A DNA stretch of 64,000 bases from Perilla frutescens. Its lineage: Eukaryota > Streptophyta > Magnoliopsida > Lamiales > Lamiaceae. The notes below the pieces were generated by a model. It searched no databases. It was not told the origin of the DNA and saw only the letters and a program-made list of their open reading frames with translations. Numbering within the stretch: position 1 is the stretch's first letter; each line of letters begins with the position of its first letter. The position numbers and the translations under genes are program-made. This document shows positions 12,264-23,412 of the stretch, piece after piece. Where the stretch lies: positions 29,950,977 through 30,014,976 of the forward strand of contig BRKX01000019.1 in the NCBI GenBank assembly GCA_026008535.1, read 5' to 3'.

Positions 12264-12894
12264 TGTTAGGTGTTGATTTTACGTGTTTATTTTCATTTAT
12301 TGCTCTAATGATGGATTATGCCAAGTTGTGCAAAAGCTTGAGCTTTTGATTACAAAAGCATGGAAAAGACGAAAATCGAGCTCGAATGACCAAATGGAAA
12401 ATCGAAAATAATGAAGAAAAGCAAGATGGAATTGCACTGGGTCGCATTGGAAGAGAACCACGGAGCGAGCGACCCGGCCCACGCGGCGAGGCCCACCGAC
12501 CGGACACCCCCGCCGTGGCGCATGGAGGCTCTCGGCAAAGAGCCCCCGCACCCGCGCATTCACCTGCTGCGGCGGCACTCTCCCTCGGCCTCGCCCGCGC
12601 AGCACCCCGCCGGCGCGCGAGGTGATTCTTGCCTCTCCGGACCAAATTTTTTCTTGTATCTCAAATGTAATTTCATTCCATTTCACTCCTCTCTTCACAG
12701 CTTCAATTGTTTTTAATCCTAGTGAAGACTTTTGTGCCATCTATTAATAGTAGGAGAAACAGGGATTAATTTCCCTAAGATTGTTTTTTTTGGATTTTTA
12801 GCTTCCTTTCCCCCAACAAATCTCCCACAAAATTTCTCACATTAAATACTCCCTTACAATCAACTCCCATCACATTTTCTCTCACCTCCCTCAC

Positions 12895-12927
<33 letters not shown>

Positions 12928-14040
12928 CCCCATTTTTGATTTTGGGAAAGGGGGAGACATCATCAATTATCTTCCATTCACCATTCACTTCATCTTCTCC
13001 ATCTTTTCTCTCCATTTTTCTTTACACACCATCACCTTCTTCCCTATTCTCTACACCATTTTCATCATCACCACCACCATTCAAGAGAAGAGGAGAAGGG
13101 AAAAACAAGAGGCAAGCAAGCTCGAGTTGAAGAAGAAAAGACAAGAAGAAGACCCAACTTCGAGCCGTTCGCGGAAACTAGGCTCGTTAGGAGGCTTATC
13201 TTTTGGTATTTTCTTTCTTTAACTTGGATGATTTGTGGGGGTTTGTCCCAAACTCTTAAAGGATATTGAATATTGTAGAAGTGTATGTTATTTTCATTTG
13301 ATTATGAGATGATGAACTCCTATGATATTTGTGTTGTTTTGAGCATGGTTATGGGCTAATCTATTTATTAGGGGGTAGATGATCGATTTGGTTTTGACCT
13401 TTGCTTGTTATGGTTGGTTGTTGTTGTTGGAATTGTGACTATTATGTTGAAGTAATTGATCACTACTTAAACATTGCTAGGTTTTAGATGAGACCGAAAG
13501 GAGATTCTAAATCCCGACCTAGGTTCCTTCAACGTTAGGTGGACTGGGTTCATAAGCCTAATTTATTGATCTTGCTTGTATGATATAGCCGATAGGGGTT
13601 TAATAGATAGACGGTGACAGTAATTGAAGTTAAACCACTTGAGGGGTCTATTGTGTGTTTGAGATTAATAAAACCAACTTGAAGCGAGCTTAGTGATAAA
13701 CCAATGAGAGAATCTACACCCTAATACTCTTATCATAATCTTTTCCTCAATCTTGATCTTATTGTTATTTACATTTTATTAGTCGAATTGCTTGTTTGAA
13801 TTCTTTAGTTAAAATCAACTCTCAAATTCATGATTAGAATGTCTAGGTTTTATTTTGATTGATTCAAGCACGTTGCATACATAGCCTTAAGATAATTACC
13901 CACACGAAGTCTTCCTCGTGAGTTCGACTCGGGTTAGCTCATCGCGTCTACAATTGATCCCGTCCAATTGCGGGTTTGGTTTGAAATAGTTTAGCGTGAT
14001 AGAATCTAAACCGGAAATAATACAATTTGTGGTCTTAACA
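12264..14040 (+). mobile_element. Probable solo LTR (or LTR fragment) of a gypsy-type element
   Basis: The stretch opens with TGTTAGGTG and closes with TCTTAACA, forming short TGTTA...TAACA ends. Inside are a GC-rich island (12460-12630), a CT microsatellite, a CT-rich leader-like segment and text typical of long plant gypsy LTRs (for example 'gagttcgactcgggttagctc'). No gag-pol, PBS or second LTR adjoins it. The flanking 5-mers (tatgt and ataac) do not match, so the boundaries are uncertain. GC-rich frames here (12300-12740) look like by-products of composition. Confidence 0.45.
12892..12920. repeat. CT dinucleotide microsatellite
   Basis: About 14 consecutive ct units followed by catatata, inside the probable solo LTR. 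Confidence 0.9.
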
Positions 14041-16640
14041 ATAACTAATCTGTGATTAACATTCTAATATTCTAACCATAAAATTCTAATTTGCTAAAAC
14101 ACTAACAAGATCGTATAATCATTAAAATAATTAATTTAAATTCAAATACATTATTAAAATTTACAGTTTTGTATACATTTAAGATAAAAAACGGGTTAAA
14201 CAAACTTTCAGGATAGTAAACTCGCATTAATACTAAATATTATAAACCACAAGTCAATCAAAAGAAAATCATAATTAAAATTTCATTTTACTTTAAAAGT
14301 AGGATTAATTGTCTTCCAAAATTAAAAAGGAAAATCGATATATTTATAATTTGCTACTATTTTTTATATAAAATATTTCATATTGTTAATTAATAAAATA
14401 AGTTATTAATTAAATAAAATTCATAAAATGCTATAATACTCTTAAAAATGTAACAACGAAGACATTAAAGGTACATATCGATAGACAACATAAGATAATA
14501 AACTTTCATTTTATTTACATTATTTATTAATTTTTAGTAATATCAAAATATTGATATGAGTTAGAAATATAATCTACTATATAAAAAGATTTTTGTAAAT
14601 TTTAGTTTGCCTATTATATCCATATAATACATTTTATTTAAAGATAATAAAATAATATAATATTTTTACATGTACATTTTATTAAGAAAATAAATACATG
14701 TACTTTTTATTGACAAAAAAGATCATTTATGAGACTTTGACCATATTGGTGCTTAATTAATTTAATATGATATATGGAAGCCATTAAAAAAATATTATTG
14801 ACTCCATTATATTAAAATATATATTTGATTTCGAATGATGCCTGAATTAGTTGTGTTTTACTGATAAAAAAGAAAAATGAACAAACCATGAAATAAAAAA
14901 ACTAACACACCAAATGCTCAAACCAAGACATTAGGGAAATACCTCATTAAAATCTAGAAGTAGCAGTGCACATAAACATGTGCAGGCTGACCAATTTAGC
15001 CAAACCAAATCGAATTTGAGCCATCATTAATAGGTTGACTCATGGGTTTAAGACTCTCGATTCAAATCAAACCAACTAAAACCATTACTTTTTATTCATT
15101 TTTTAATATATTTTTATGTATATCTTAAATCTTAATTAATAATGTATATAATTATGATCTCGTATATATTTATGATCTCATTCCCAATGTCCCACTAATA
15201 TATATTTATTCGATTATCTTAACTCTCAACCACTAAAACCCTTAAATATATCAAACTTTTTCTCTTCTTCTCCATTTAGGATAGTCTATCAACTTTCTTT
15301 TTCATCATGGGTCGACATTAGCAACCTTCATTATAATTCACAATGACCAGTGAATTTACATTAACTTTACATCGGATAAACGATATTTTTGAGTTTACAT
15401 GCACTGACTTTTAGAAGAAAAAAATCAATTTGGACAGGATTCTCTAAGAGAACCCATGAAGAAGACAACTGAAATAGTGTATAAAAATTTAATATAAATT
15501 TTTTGTCACAACCCAATATACCCAACCTAACCCAACCCTTATATTTTTGTGAAAAGCTTGGTTGAGTTGTGTGATTAAGAAAAAAATTAATGGCACGAAA
15601 TCATGGTTGAGTTGTGATTAAGAAAAAAATCAATGGCTTTTGATTTTTCAAATCGTAGTCTATGGGATGACCTTTTTAAACACCTCAACCAAATCAACCC
15701 AATTGTGTGCACCTCTAAAATCCCAATGGAGAAACCTCTGATAGAAAAATAGTACTCACTCTAGAAAAACGAGTTAAAATGAATTGATGTTAATTTCGAA
15801 TGATGTCATATATATGTATATTTATATTTATTTTAGTTATATTTTCTAATTTAATATTTAATATAGAATCCTAGACAATCTATTGGTATCCTTAATTAAT
15901 TATGTATTCATGTAAAAAAAATATTTGTTTTTATTTAAGAAATTAAATGTATTTTTAACATCAATTTGTGAATGTTGAATTTGTATATTATAGATGTTAA
16001 ATATATAAAAATAATGGTGATAATATTGAAACATTTTAAAAATCATGCCGAATTGCAAAATAGGTCAAACATAGTAATTTATTTGGAAAATTATATATCC
16101 CTATAATTTATTCAATATAATTCAATCTTAATTTCTACCTATAAATTACTAATTCGCATCATGCGATATCAATAATGTTAGTATTGGTACTATTGGCATG
16201 CACCTTAGTTGATATCCCTCCATTTGCATAAAAGGTGAAATACTTGGGTACGAATTTTAATCCTCTACCACCAACTAAAAAAACTAATAATGTGAATATT
16301 GATTGATTAAAATAAATATAAAAAGTAGCAAAATATGATATGCATTTACAAATAGTTATGATTTAATTTTAAAGAGTGGAATGGAACTCTTAAGTGCACT
16401 AAAAAGTCATCCCTTACATGCATGTTTGAATTAATAACAATTCACTTAATGGAATTTTATTTTAGCAAATTATTTGTTTGTATTAAAGTGAGTTTTTTTA
16501 AAGGTTATTAATTTGTAAAATTATGTTGTCATGCAGTTTAAATCATAAAACTATTTTTATGGAAAATTTACTTATTTTATCGAAATATGCTTCATAACTC
16601 ATTAAACTTATGATTAATTGGTTTAAATATCATTAACTAT
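14041..16640. other. AT-rich intergenic region
   Basis: No coding exon is supported. A short local duplication is present at about 15560-15635: 'ggttgagttgtg' followed by 'attaagaaaaaaat', twice, about 50 bp apart. The rest looks like eroded repeat DNA. Confidence 0.4.
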
Positions 16641-16659
16641 ACTCGAATTTTGATTATCA

Positions 16660-17565
16660 GCACAAACTTTAAAATGATATACCGACCTACAACAGAAACT
16701 TACATTTTTGTAATTAGAACATCAGTTCAAAATTTAAAATTCACAGGCAGAGATGTGAACGATGGAAGTCGATGTTTAATTTGGATAGTCTTTTTGCTGT
16801 TGATGCTTGTGGGAGTCGGGGAGGATTGTTGCTGCTGTGGAGAGAACCGGTAGATGTGATGATTCAGTCGTATTCTCAAGGGCATATCGATTGTTAGGTA
16901 CAACTGAATTCGATGCAATGGAGGTTTACGGGTTTCTATGGGAACCCGGAGGTTACACAGAGGAAGTTCTCATGGGAACTTCTTCAGAAATTATTGCGAG
17001 ATGGATAGATGTATAATAGGCCATGGCTAGTGGGGGGGATTTCAATGAAATCCTCTCGGACTCGGAGAAGGAAGGAGGAAATGTTAGGTCGAGAACTCAA
17101 ACGAATGATTTTCACGAGGTACTGGATGACTGCGACCTAAAGGATATAGTAGAATCTGATACGAGATTTATTTGGTTTAACAAACGAAAAGATGGAGGGG
17201 AAATTAAGGAAAAACTTGACCAATATGTGGGCAATGAGGCTTGGTTGGAGTTGTATCCTCAACCACGAATACAGTTGATGGACTTCTATAACACGGATCA
17301 TAGGCTGGTCGGATTGCAAATGGAGAGAAACAAAATAAGATGCAATAGATGAGGAAATAAAAGATTCCATTTTGAGGATAAGTGGTTTTTGGATAAAACC
17401 TTTGTTCCAGATTTCTTAAAAGAATGGAATTTGTTTAGTGGAGAAAGATCACTCCATGATCGGCTGCACAAATACAAATCTTTTTCCAAATGTGGGCTGG
17501 CCAGAGATTTAATGGGCTGCAAAAGAGACTTCAAAAGCTGAGAAGAGTGCGCACAAATTTGCTGA
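16660..17565 (+). pseudogene. Degraded L1-type LINE, endonuclease region
   Basis: Translating across frames gives the apurinic-endonuclease-like domain of plant L1 LINEs. GGLLLLWREPVDV lies near 16815-16855, then WRFTGFYGNPE near 16920, then GGDFNEILSDSEKEGG (17032-17079), WFNKRKDGG, and DFYNTDHRLVGLQ near 17281. The last corresponds to the SDHR catalytic motif, here NTDHR. Several stops and frameshifts interrupt it (around 16891, 17015, 17350 and 17540), and no reverse transcriptase follows. The LINE is therefore a dead 5' fragment, cut off where the copia LTR begins. Confidence 0.8.
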
Positions 17566-17599
17566 ACAGGGAATCAGGGAATATTAAGCCTATAGTTTC

Positions 17600-17897
17600 A
17601 GATCAACTCAAGCCACATCAGTTGTGGAAACATCATTCATCTGATCATGATGCCACGTGAGGAAGAGTTTTGTTAAGTATGCATTGTTTGGAGATTAGTT
17701 TCATAAACTTGTACAAATAGACTATAAGTATTTGTCGTTATCTTTAGTCTACCTCGTTGTGTATATATACATGATAGAAGTCTCTGTGTAAACACATCAA
17801 CACATAATATACAAATATTCTTTATCTCTAATCTAGAGTTTCACTTTCTAATGTTTGCTGCATTTCCTTCTTCCATGAAGATCCCGTTAATCTGTCA
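17600..17897 (+). mobile_element. 3' part of a Ty1/copia 5' LTR
   Basis: This segment directly precedes a primer-binding site and copia gag. It holds a TATA-like 'tatatatacatg' near 17762 and ends at ...aatctgtca. The LTR start could not be fixed; no TG terminus matching the 3' end was found, so the left part may be missing or replaced. Confidence 0.55.
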
Positions 17898-17909
17898 TGG
17901 TATCAGAGC
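17898..17909 (+). other. Primer-binding site (initiator tRNA-Met) of the copia element
   Basis: TGGTATCAGAGC is the standard plant copia PBS, complementary to the 3' end of initiator tRNA-Met. It lies directly after the LTR end and just before gag. Confidence 0.85.
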
Positions 17910-17920
17910 AGGTACCATCT

Positions 17921-18573
17921 TCTTCTAGTTTCCTAAAAAAAATTACAATTTTTTCCCAGTATTCCACGATGGTAGATAGCTCATCTGACAATTCTTCTGG
18001 TGTTACTCGTATACAAAATACCAATGAATCTCCTGCTATCTCAATTGTTTCTCGTCACAGTCAGTTAATTTCCCCAAAACTCGATGACATGACCTACATG
18101 TTATTGGAACAACAAGTTATAGCCACGATTGAAGGTTTAGGTCTTGAGAAGTTCCTGATCAGTGAGCCGAAGTCTGCTGCTGCTCCGTTTATTCCTGGTT
18201 CATCAAAAGATGATATTATCATCAATCCTGCCTATGATACTTGGAGAAGGCAGGACAAATTGATTACCTCTTAGCTCCTCGCATCCATGATGGAAAATGT
18301 CCTCATTGGTGTTGTTGGTCTTGCACACACCTCTGATATCTGGGACACGTTGGAGTCCAATTTCTCAAGCCAATCTCGAGCTCGACTCATGCAATTGAAG
18401 TTTCAACTACAAACCTTGAAAAAGGGTAGTTCAAGCATGAAGGATTATTTAAACAAAGTCAAAACGTGTTGTGATATACTTTGTTCTGCCAGAGAAAGAG
18501 TTTCAGATAACAATCAAATTCTTCACATCTTGACCGGTTTAGAACAAGAATACAATGCTGAAGTTACATAAAC
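17921..18573 (+). pseudogene. Ty1/copia gag, first segment
   Basis: A gag-like frame runs from the PBS. It has a low-complexity N-terminus, then LDDMTYMLLEQQVIATIEGL, and, after an in-frame TAG at 18272, the conserved region IWDTLESNFSSQSRARLMQL...LKKGSSSMKDYL...LTGLEQEYN of copia gag proteins. The frame is cut at about 18570 by the 18574-19496 insertion and resumes at about 19497. No protease, integrase or reverse transcriptase of this element is present in the window. Confidence 0.8.
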
Positions 18574-19496
18574 TGTGTGCTCATGTTCATTATCATGTAC
18601 GTGTACATTGTTGTGAACATTCAAGGTGAGAATATATAAACTGAAAGCAAGTAAGCAAGTAAAAGACAAGAGGTTGGTAACCCTGTTCAATCAACTGATC
18701 TACGTTAGGGTCACAAGTCCGTGAGAAACAATTTACTACTCCGTTGAATGGTTACAAAGGCTATTACATGAAGACTCCCGTTACTCGATCCCTTTCCTAT
18801 CCACTACAACATCTTTCGTTGAACTGAATTGCGAGCTCCCCTCACAACCTAGAATCCCTCTAGTTCCCACAAGAAATCTTTCTCGAGACTCCTCTAAGTG
18901 TGTATGAATTAAAGTTTCAAACATAGACTAGAAACACAATGATCACAATGATCAAACCTAGTCTACCCGAATACTATATGCTCCAAAGATGAAGTCTTTT
19001 AACTCTCTACTTTTTGTGTATTCGTAAAACTCTCGTCATCTAAACTAGTCTGATTCCCAGACTATTTATAAACAAAATATATAGCCTTAACAAGGTAATC
19101 AGAAGTCCTATTTTGACTATGATTCATCAAGGAAAATTTTCCTTAATTAAATTGGACTTTCTTAGTTTAGATATCTTCCTTGAATAGAACTCCTTCTTTC
19201 CTTCTTTAATCTTCATCACGAACAAGGAAACTTCTATTCTGAAACGTCCATCTTGAATCTACAGCACCAGCTCTTTGATTCTAGCATGATACGTCTCGTG
19301 TAAACTCTCTGGACAACCATGTACATGATCATGTTCCTGAACATGATTAAGTACATGTCTTGATCTTCAATCAAATTGGCAGCGGAATGCTCACAGTAAT
19401 GTCCAAAACATATTATTCGAACATGAATAACCAAAACCTTCTTTGTTCTTTTGATATTTCCATATAGATCATGACAATCTCGAACAATTGAGTGCA
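18574..19496 (-). mobile_element. LTR-like insertion within copia gag
   Basis: The copia gag reading stops at about 18573 and resumes in register at about 19497 (ALTNAVMVSLTSIMEP), so the 923 bp between are an insertion. The insert starts TGTGTGCTCATG and ends CAATTGAGTGCA. Read on the minus strand it has an LTR-like layout: a TATA-type 'ctatttataaatag' at about 19060-19073 and a long transcribed-leader-like segment. No matching 5-bp target duplication was found (taaac and gatgg). The strand is inferred from the promoter-like motif. Confidence 0.5.
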
Positions 19497-19641
19497 GATG
19501 GCACTAACAAATGCTGTCATGGTTTCCCTCACATCTATAATGGAACCATGTACCTTACAAGAAGTTAAAGCTCTAATTCTTTCCTATGATGGTTGAACAC
19601 TCAGCCATCAACATGGAAGGGTCATCTCCCACAGCAAATAT
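19497..19641 (+). pseudogene. Ty1/copia gag, second segment
   Basis: The segment continues the copia gag: ALTNAVMVSLTSIMEP, then LQEVKALILSYDG, then after a frame shift near 19590 VEHSAINMEGSSPTANI. It ends abruptly at the TGATGTAACCC terminus of the CRM-like element. The rest of the copia element is not found beyond that element's far LTR. Confidence 0.75.
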
Positions 19642-20929
19642 TGATGTAACCCGGACAAATTGTACAGGATACGAGAATGCGTGGAAGACTTCTAGAATCG
19701 AACACGCCAACTTAGGAAGGATTCAACCCTACTCTAAGACTAAAATAAACAACAATAAACTGAAATTAAACCAATAGGAACTCGAACACAAAGAACAAAT
19801 AAATCTAGACCTAATTACGATATCTAGACTACGACACAAAAATGATACACAAAATCCAATCAAAAGGGGCTGATATGGGACGAATATTGTGGCTGGAATC
19901 TATGTGTATTTAGGATGAGAATTAAGGGTTAAGAATGGCTAGGGAATATAGGATATGAAAAGAAAAAGGATAACTTACGGTTTAGGGTGTAGAACGCGAT
20001 TACGTCTATGAAATCGATCTCGAACTCTTTTCGGACAGCTCACGATCGGTCTTGGGGTGTAGGAGGATGTCACGAACGTAGATGGAGGTGTAGGACCTCG
20101 ATGATGAAGGCTGGACGATGAAGGTGTTGTGAATTACAACCCGATTAATCCCCGGCGTATCTTGTACGACGAAAATGAATCTCCAAGTTGTTCTTCGTAG
20201 CGAGTTCACCCTAATTCTTCGTATGAATTAGAACCTTTCCTTGGAATTAGGACTTAAAGTTTGCTAGGCTTCAAGAATGATCATTTTCGAGGAAAATAAT
20301 CAAAAGCTTTAAACGGTTGAGACACAAATTGAATGCAAAAGCAATTTTAATCAATAATGTCTAAAATATCAAAGTAACATGGTTCCCCTATTTATAGGGC
20401 CTATTATGCACGAAAATAACTAATAAAAAGGCCTAAAAATCTGATCCAAAAGGATCTCTAACTATACTATAGAAATACCTAAACTAGAATTCTATTCAAG
20501 GTAGGAAATTGCCTTAAATATAATTCTAGTCAAACCTATGATATTATAAACGAAAATTACACTTATAAATTAATTAAAAAACTGATCTAAACTATAGTCT
20601 AAATTAATTAAATAAATACTATAGTCTAGATAAAAATCAACCCCTTAATTAAATTAAATCAAGGGCGAAAACAGCTCCATGCACAAATGCACTTCTTCTT
20701 GCTCTCTTCTTCAACTCTTCAAGTTATATTCTCCATGGTATGATCTTGATCTTCATTAGTTAATAAATTAACTAAAGTATGGCTGCACTTTGCATCTTCT
20801 AATTCCTCAAACTTCTTGCGAATCAACACTTGGAAATAACCTTGTAATTTCTTTGCTCGAAGTCGCGTCATTGGACCTTTGAATTGCAGCTCGGGTTCAA
20901 GGCCTTCAATGCCTTGCATGGCTTCATCA
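19642..20929 (-). repeat. 3' LTR of the CRM-like element
   Basis: This is the 1,288-bp direct repeat of 26757-28036, with TG...CA ends. It contains the last 70 or so codons of the integrase frame (stop at 20719) at its inner side. It adjoins the polypurine tract at 20930-20937. Confidence 0.93.
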
Positions 20930-22131
20930 TTTCCCCCATGCTGAAGAGAATTCGTCCTCGAATTTAGATCATCATCGTGATCGAACTGATCTGCAACAAA
21001 TGGAGATAAATCAGCAACATTGAAAGTTGAAGAACATTTATACTCACCGGGAAGATCAATGCGGTAAGCATTATCGTTTACACGACTCAGAACTGTGAAA
21101 GGACCATCTTCACGTGGTGAAAACTTGGACTTTCTCAAATTTGGAAACCGTCCGGGACTCAGATGAATCCAGACGCGATCTCCGGGCGGAAATATCACTT
21201 GCTTGCATCGCACGTTTCTGGAGACGGCCGTTTGCTTCCCTTTGTGCTTAATGCTAGCACGCACTCTCTCATGCATCTCCTTAACTTGCTCAGCTCTTCG
21301 CAAACCTTTAACACTTGTTAGATGCTCAACAGGTAAAGGTAACAAATCAGTAGGCGTTAACGGATTAAATCCATAAACAACCTCAAAAGGAGACATATTA
21401 GTAGAAGAATGTACCACACGATTATATGCAAATTCAGCGTAAGGTAAACACTCTTCCCAAGACTTCAGATTATTTTTAATTAAAGACCTAAGTAGTGTGC
21501 CTAAAGTGCGATTCACAACCTCAGTTTGACCATCGGTTTGTGGATGACATACAATAGAAAACAACAGCTTAGTCCCTAATTTTCCCCACAAAACTCTCCA
21601 AAAATGTGCTAAGAACTTAGAATCCCTATCACTAACAATAGTTTTAGGAATACCATGCAATCTAACTACATGCACAAAGAACAAATTTGTAATATGCACA
21701 GCATCATCAGTTTTTCTACATGCAATGAAATGCACCATTTTAGAAAAACGATCAACAACCACAAAAATAGAATCCTTACCCGATCTAGACCTAGGTAAAC
21801 CTAAGATAAAATCTATAGACAAATCAATCCAAGGTGAACTAGGGGCGGGCAAGGGCGTGTATAAACCAAACGGATGTGAAGTAGACTTAGACCTATGGCA
21901 AGTAACACATCTACTACACACATGATCAACATCTCTTCTCATATGCGGCCAATAAAAATGCTCATGCAGCACGCTTAATGTTTTATTCACACAAAAGTGA
22001 CCCATTAAACCTCCTGCATGCGATTCTAACACAAGTAGCTCACACATAGAACAACTAGGAATGCATAACTGAGAACCACGAAATAAAAATCCATCATGCA
22101 CGAAAAACCCATCAAAAGACTTAGACTTTTT
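20719..22131 (-). pseudogene. CRM-like integrase and C-terminal domain (after second stop)
   Basis: From the ATG at about 22101 this frame encodes 460 residues of integrase. The zinc-binding part has HAGGLMGH (H28/H35) and CSRCVTC (C65, C68). The catalytic triad residues are visible: D97 in the LSIDFILGLP context, D158 in SDRDSKF and E194 in QTDGQTEVVNR. The C-terminal GPMTRLRAKKL motif near the end lies in the LTR. Upstream, the same frame continues past a TAA at about 22132-22134 into the RNase H segment, so it was once one polyprotein. It is not a host gene. Confidence 0.88.
20930..20937 (-). other. Polypurine tract of the CRM-like element
   Basis: On the minus strand catgggggaaa lies immediately before the TGATG start of the 3' LTR, the expected position for second-strand priming. 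The tract is also coding, read as HGGN within the integrase frame. Confidence 0.8.
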
Positions 22132-23412
22132 TTAACACTCATCAAAAATCGAAGCAAAGAATGGATCACATGCATACAAACTCTTAATCGACTCAAAACC
22201 AAGCATTCTAACATGCATCAAATTCAGCAACGTGTACCGTCTAGATAGGGCATCGGCTACAACATTGTCTTCTCCTTTCTTGTATTTGATGACGTACGGA
22301 AAGGACTTGATGAACTCGACCCATCTCGCACGCCTCTTGTTCAGATTTTGCTGTCCTTTCAAATGCTTTAAGCTCTCATGGTCCGTGTGAATTACGAACT
22401 CCTTTGGCCACAGATAATGCTGCCACGTCTCCAATGATCTCTTCAATGCGTACAACTCTTTGTCATATGTAGAATAACGCAGAGCTGCACCATTTAATTT
22501 TTTACTGAAGTAGGCAACTGGACGCCGTTCCTGCATCAAAATAGCACCAATACCTATCCCAGAGGCATCACATTCAATCTCAAAAACCTTATCAAAATCA
22601 GGTAAACACAAAACAGGTGCATGACATAAAAGATGCTTTAAACGTGTAAATGCTTCATGCTGTGCTTTACCCCACTCAAACTTACGATCCTTCTTACTTA
22701 GCTCAGTAAGAGGCGGGGCAATGCTAGAGAAATCGCGCACAAAGCGATGATAAAATCCGGTAAGGCCGTGAAAGGATCGAACCTCTGTGGCTGACTTGGG
22801 CGTTGGCCATTCTTCAATCGCTTTGATTTTAGAACAGTCAACCTCAATACCACGTACACTCATAATAAAACCAAGAAATACAACCTCATCTAAACAAAAA
22901 GAGCATTTAGACAGATTTCCATACAACTTAGCTGATCTCAGAATATCAAAAACACGCCTAAGATGTGCTAGGTGCGCCTGTGCATTGTGACTGTAAATCA
23001 GAATATCATCAAAGTACACAACTACAAATTTCCCAATCACATCACGCAAAACATGGTTCATTAATCTCATAAAATTGCTCGGTGCATTAGTGAGACCAAA
23101 AGGCATAACTAACCACTCATATAAACCATGCTTAGTCTTAAAAGCTGTTTTCCACTCATCCCCTTCATGCATTCTAACTTGAAAATAACCGGAACGTAAA
23201 TCAATTTTAGAAAAGACTTTAGAACTGGATAATTCATCAAGCATATCATCTAATTTAGGGATAGAGAATCGATACTTCACTGTTATTTTGTTGATGGCAT
23301 GACAGTCCATGCACATTCTCCACTCGTTGTTTTTCTTCGGCACTAGAATGACTGAAACTGCACAGGGGCTCATCGACTCTCGAATCTGCTTCTTCTCAAG
23401 CAACTCTTTCAC
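22132..23412 (-). pseudogene. CRM-like reverse transcriptase and RNase H
   Basis: The frame starts just after a TAA at 23413-23415 and encodes 426 residues. RT motifs are clear: DLRSGYFQVRM, MPFGLTNAPSNFMRLM and the catalytic YFDDILIYS near residue 132. The RNase H region follows (ECDASGIGIGAILMQ, YSTYDKELYAL, HTDHESLKHL), then VVADALSRRY, the usual end before integrase. The frame closes at TAA 22132, in the same frame as integrase. Stops on both sides separate it from gag-protease and integrase. Confidence 0.9.

Noticed and set aside
12297..12740. GC-rich open frames on both strands
   Set aside because: All six frames are open because of high GC; the sequence sits in LTR-like DNA and no product is recognisable.
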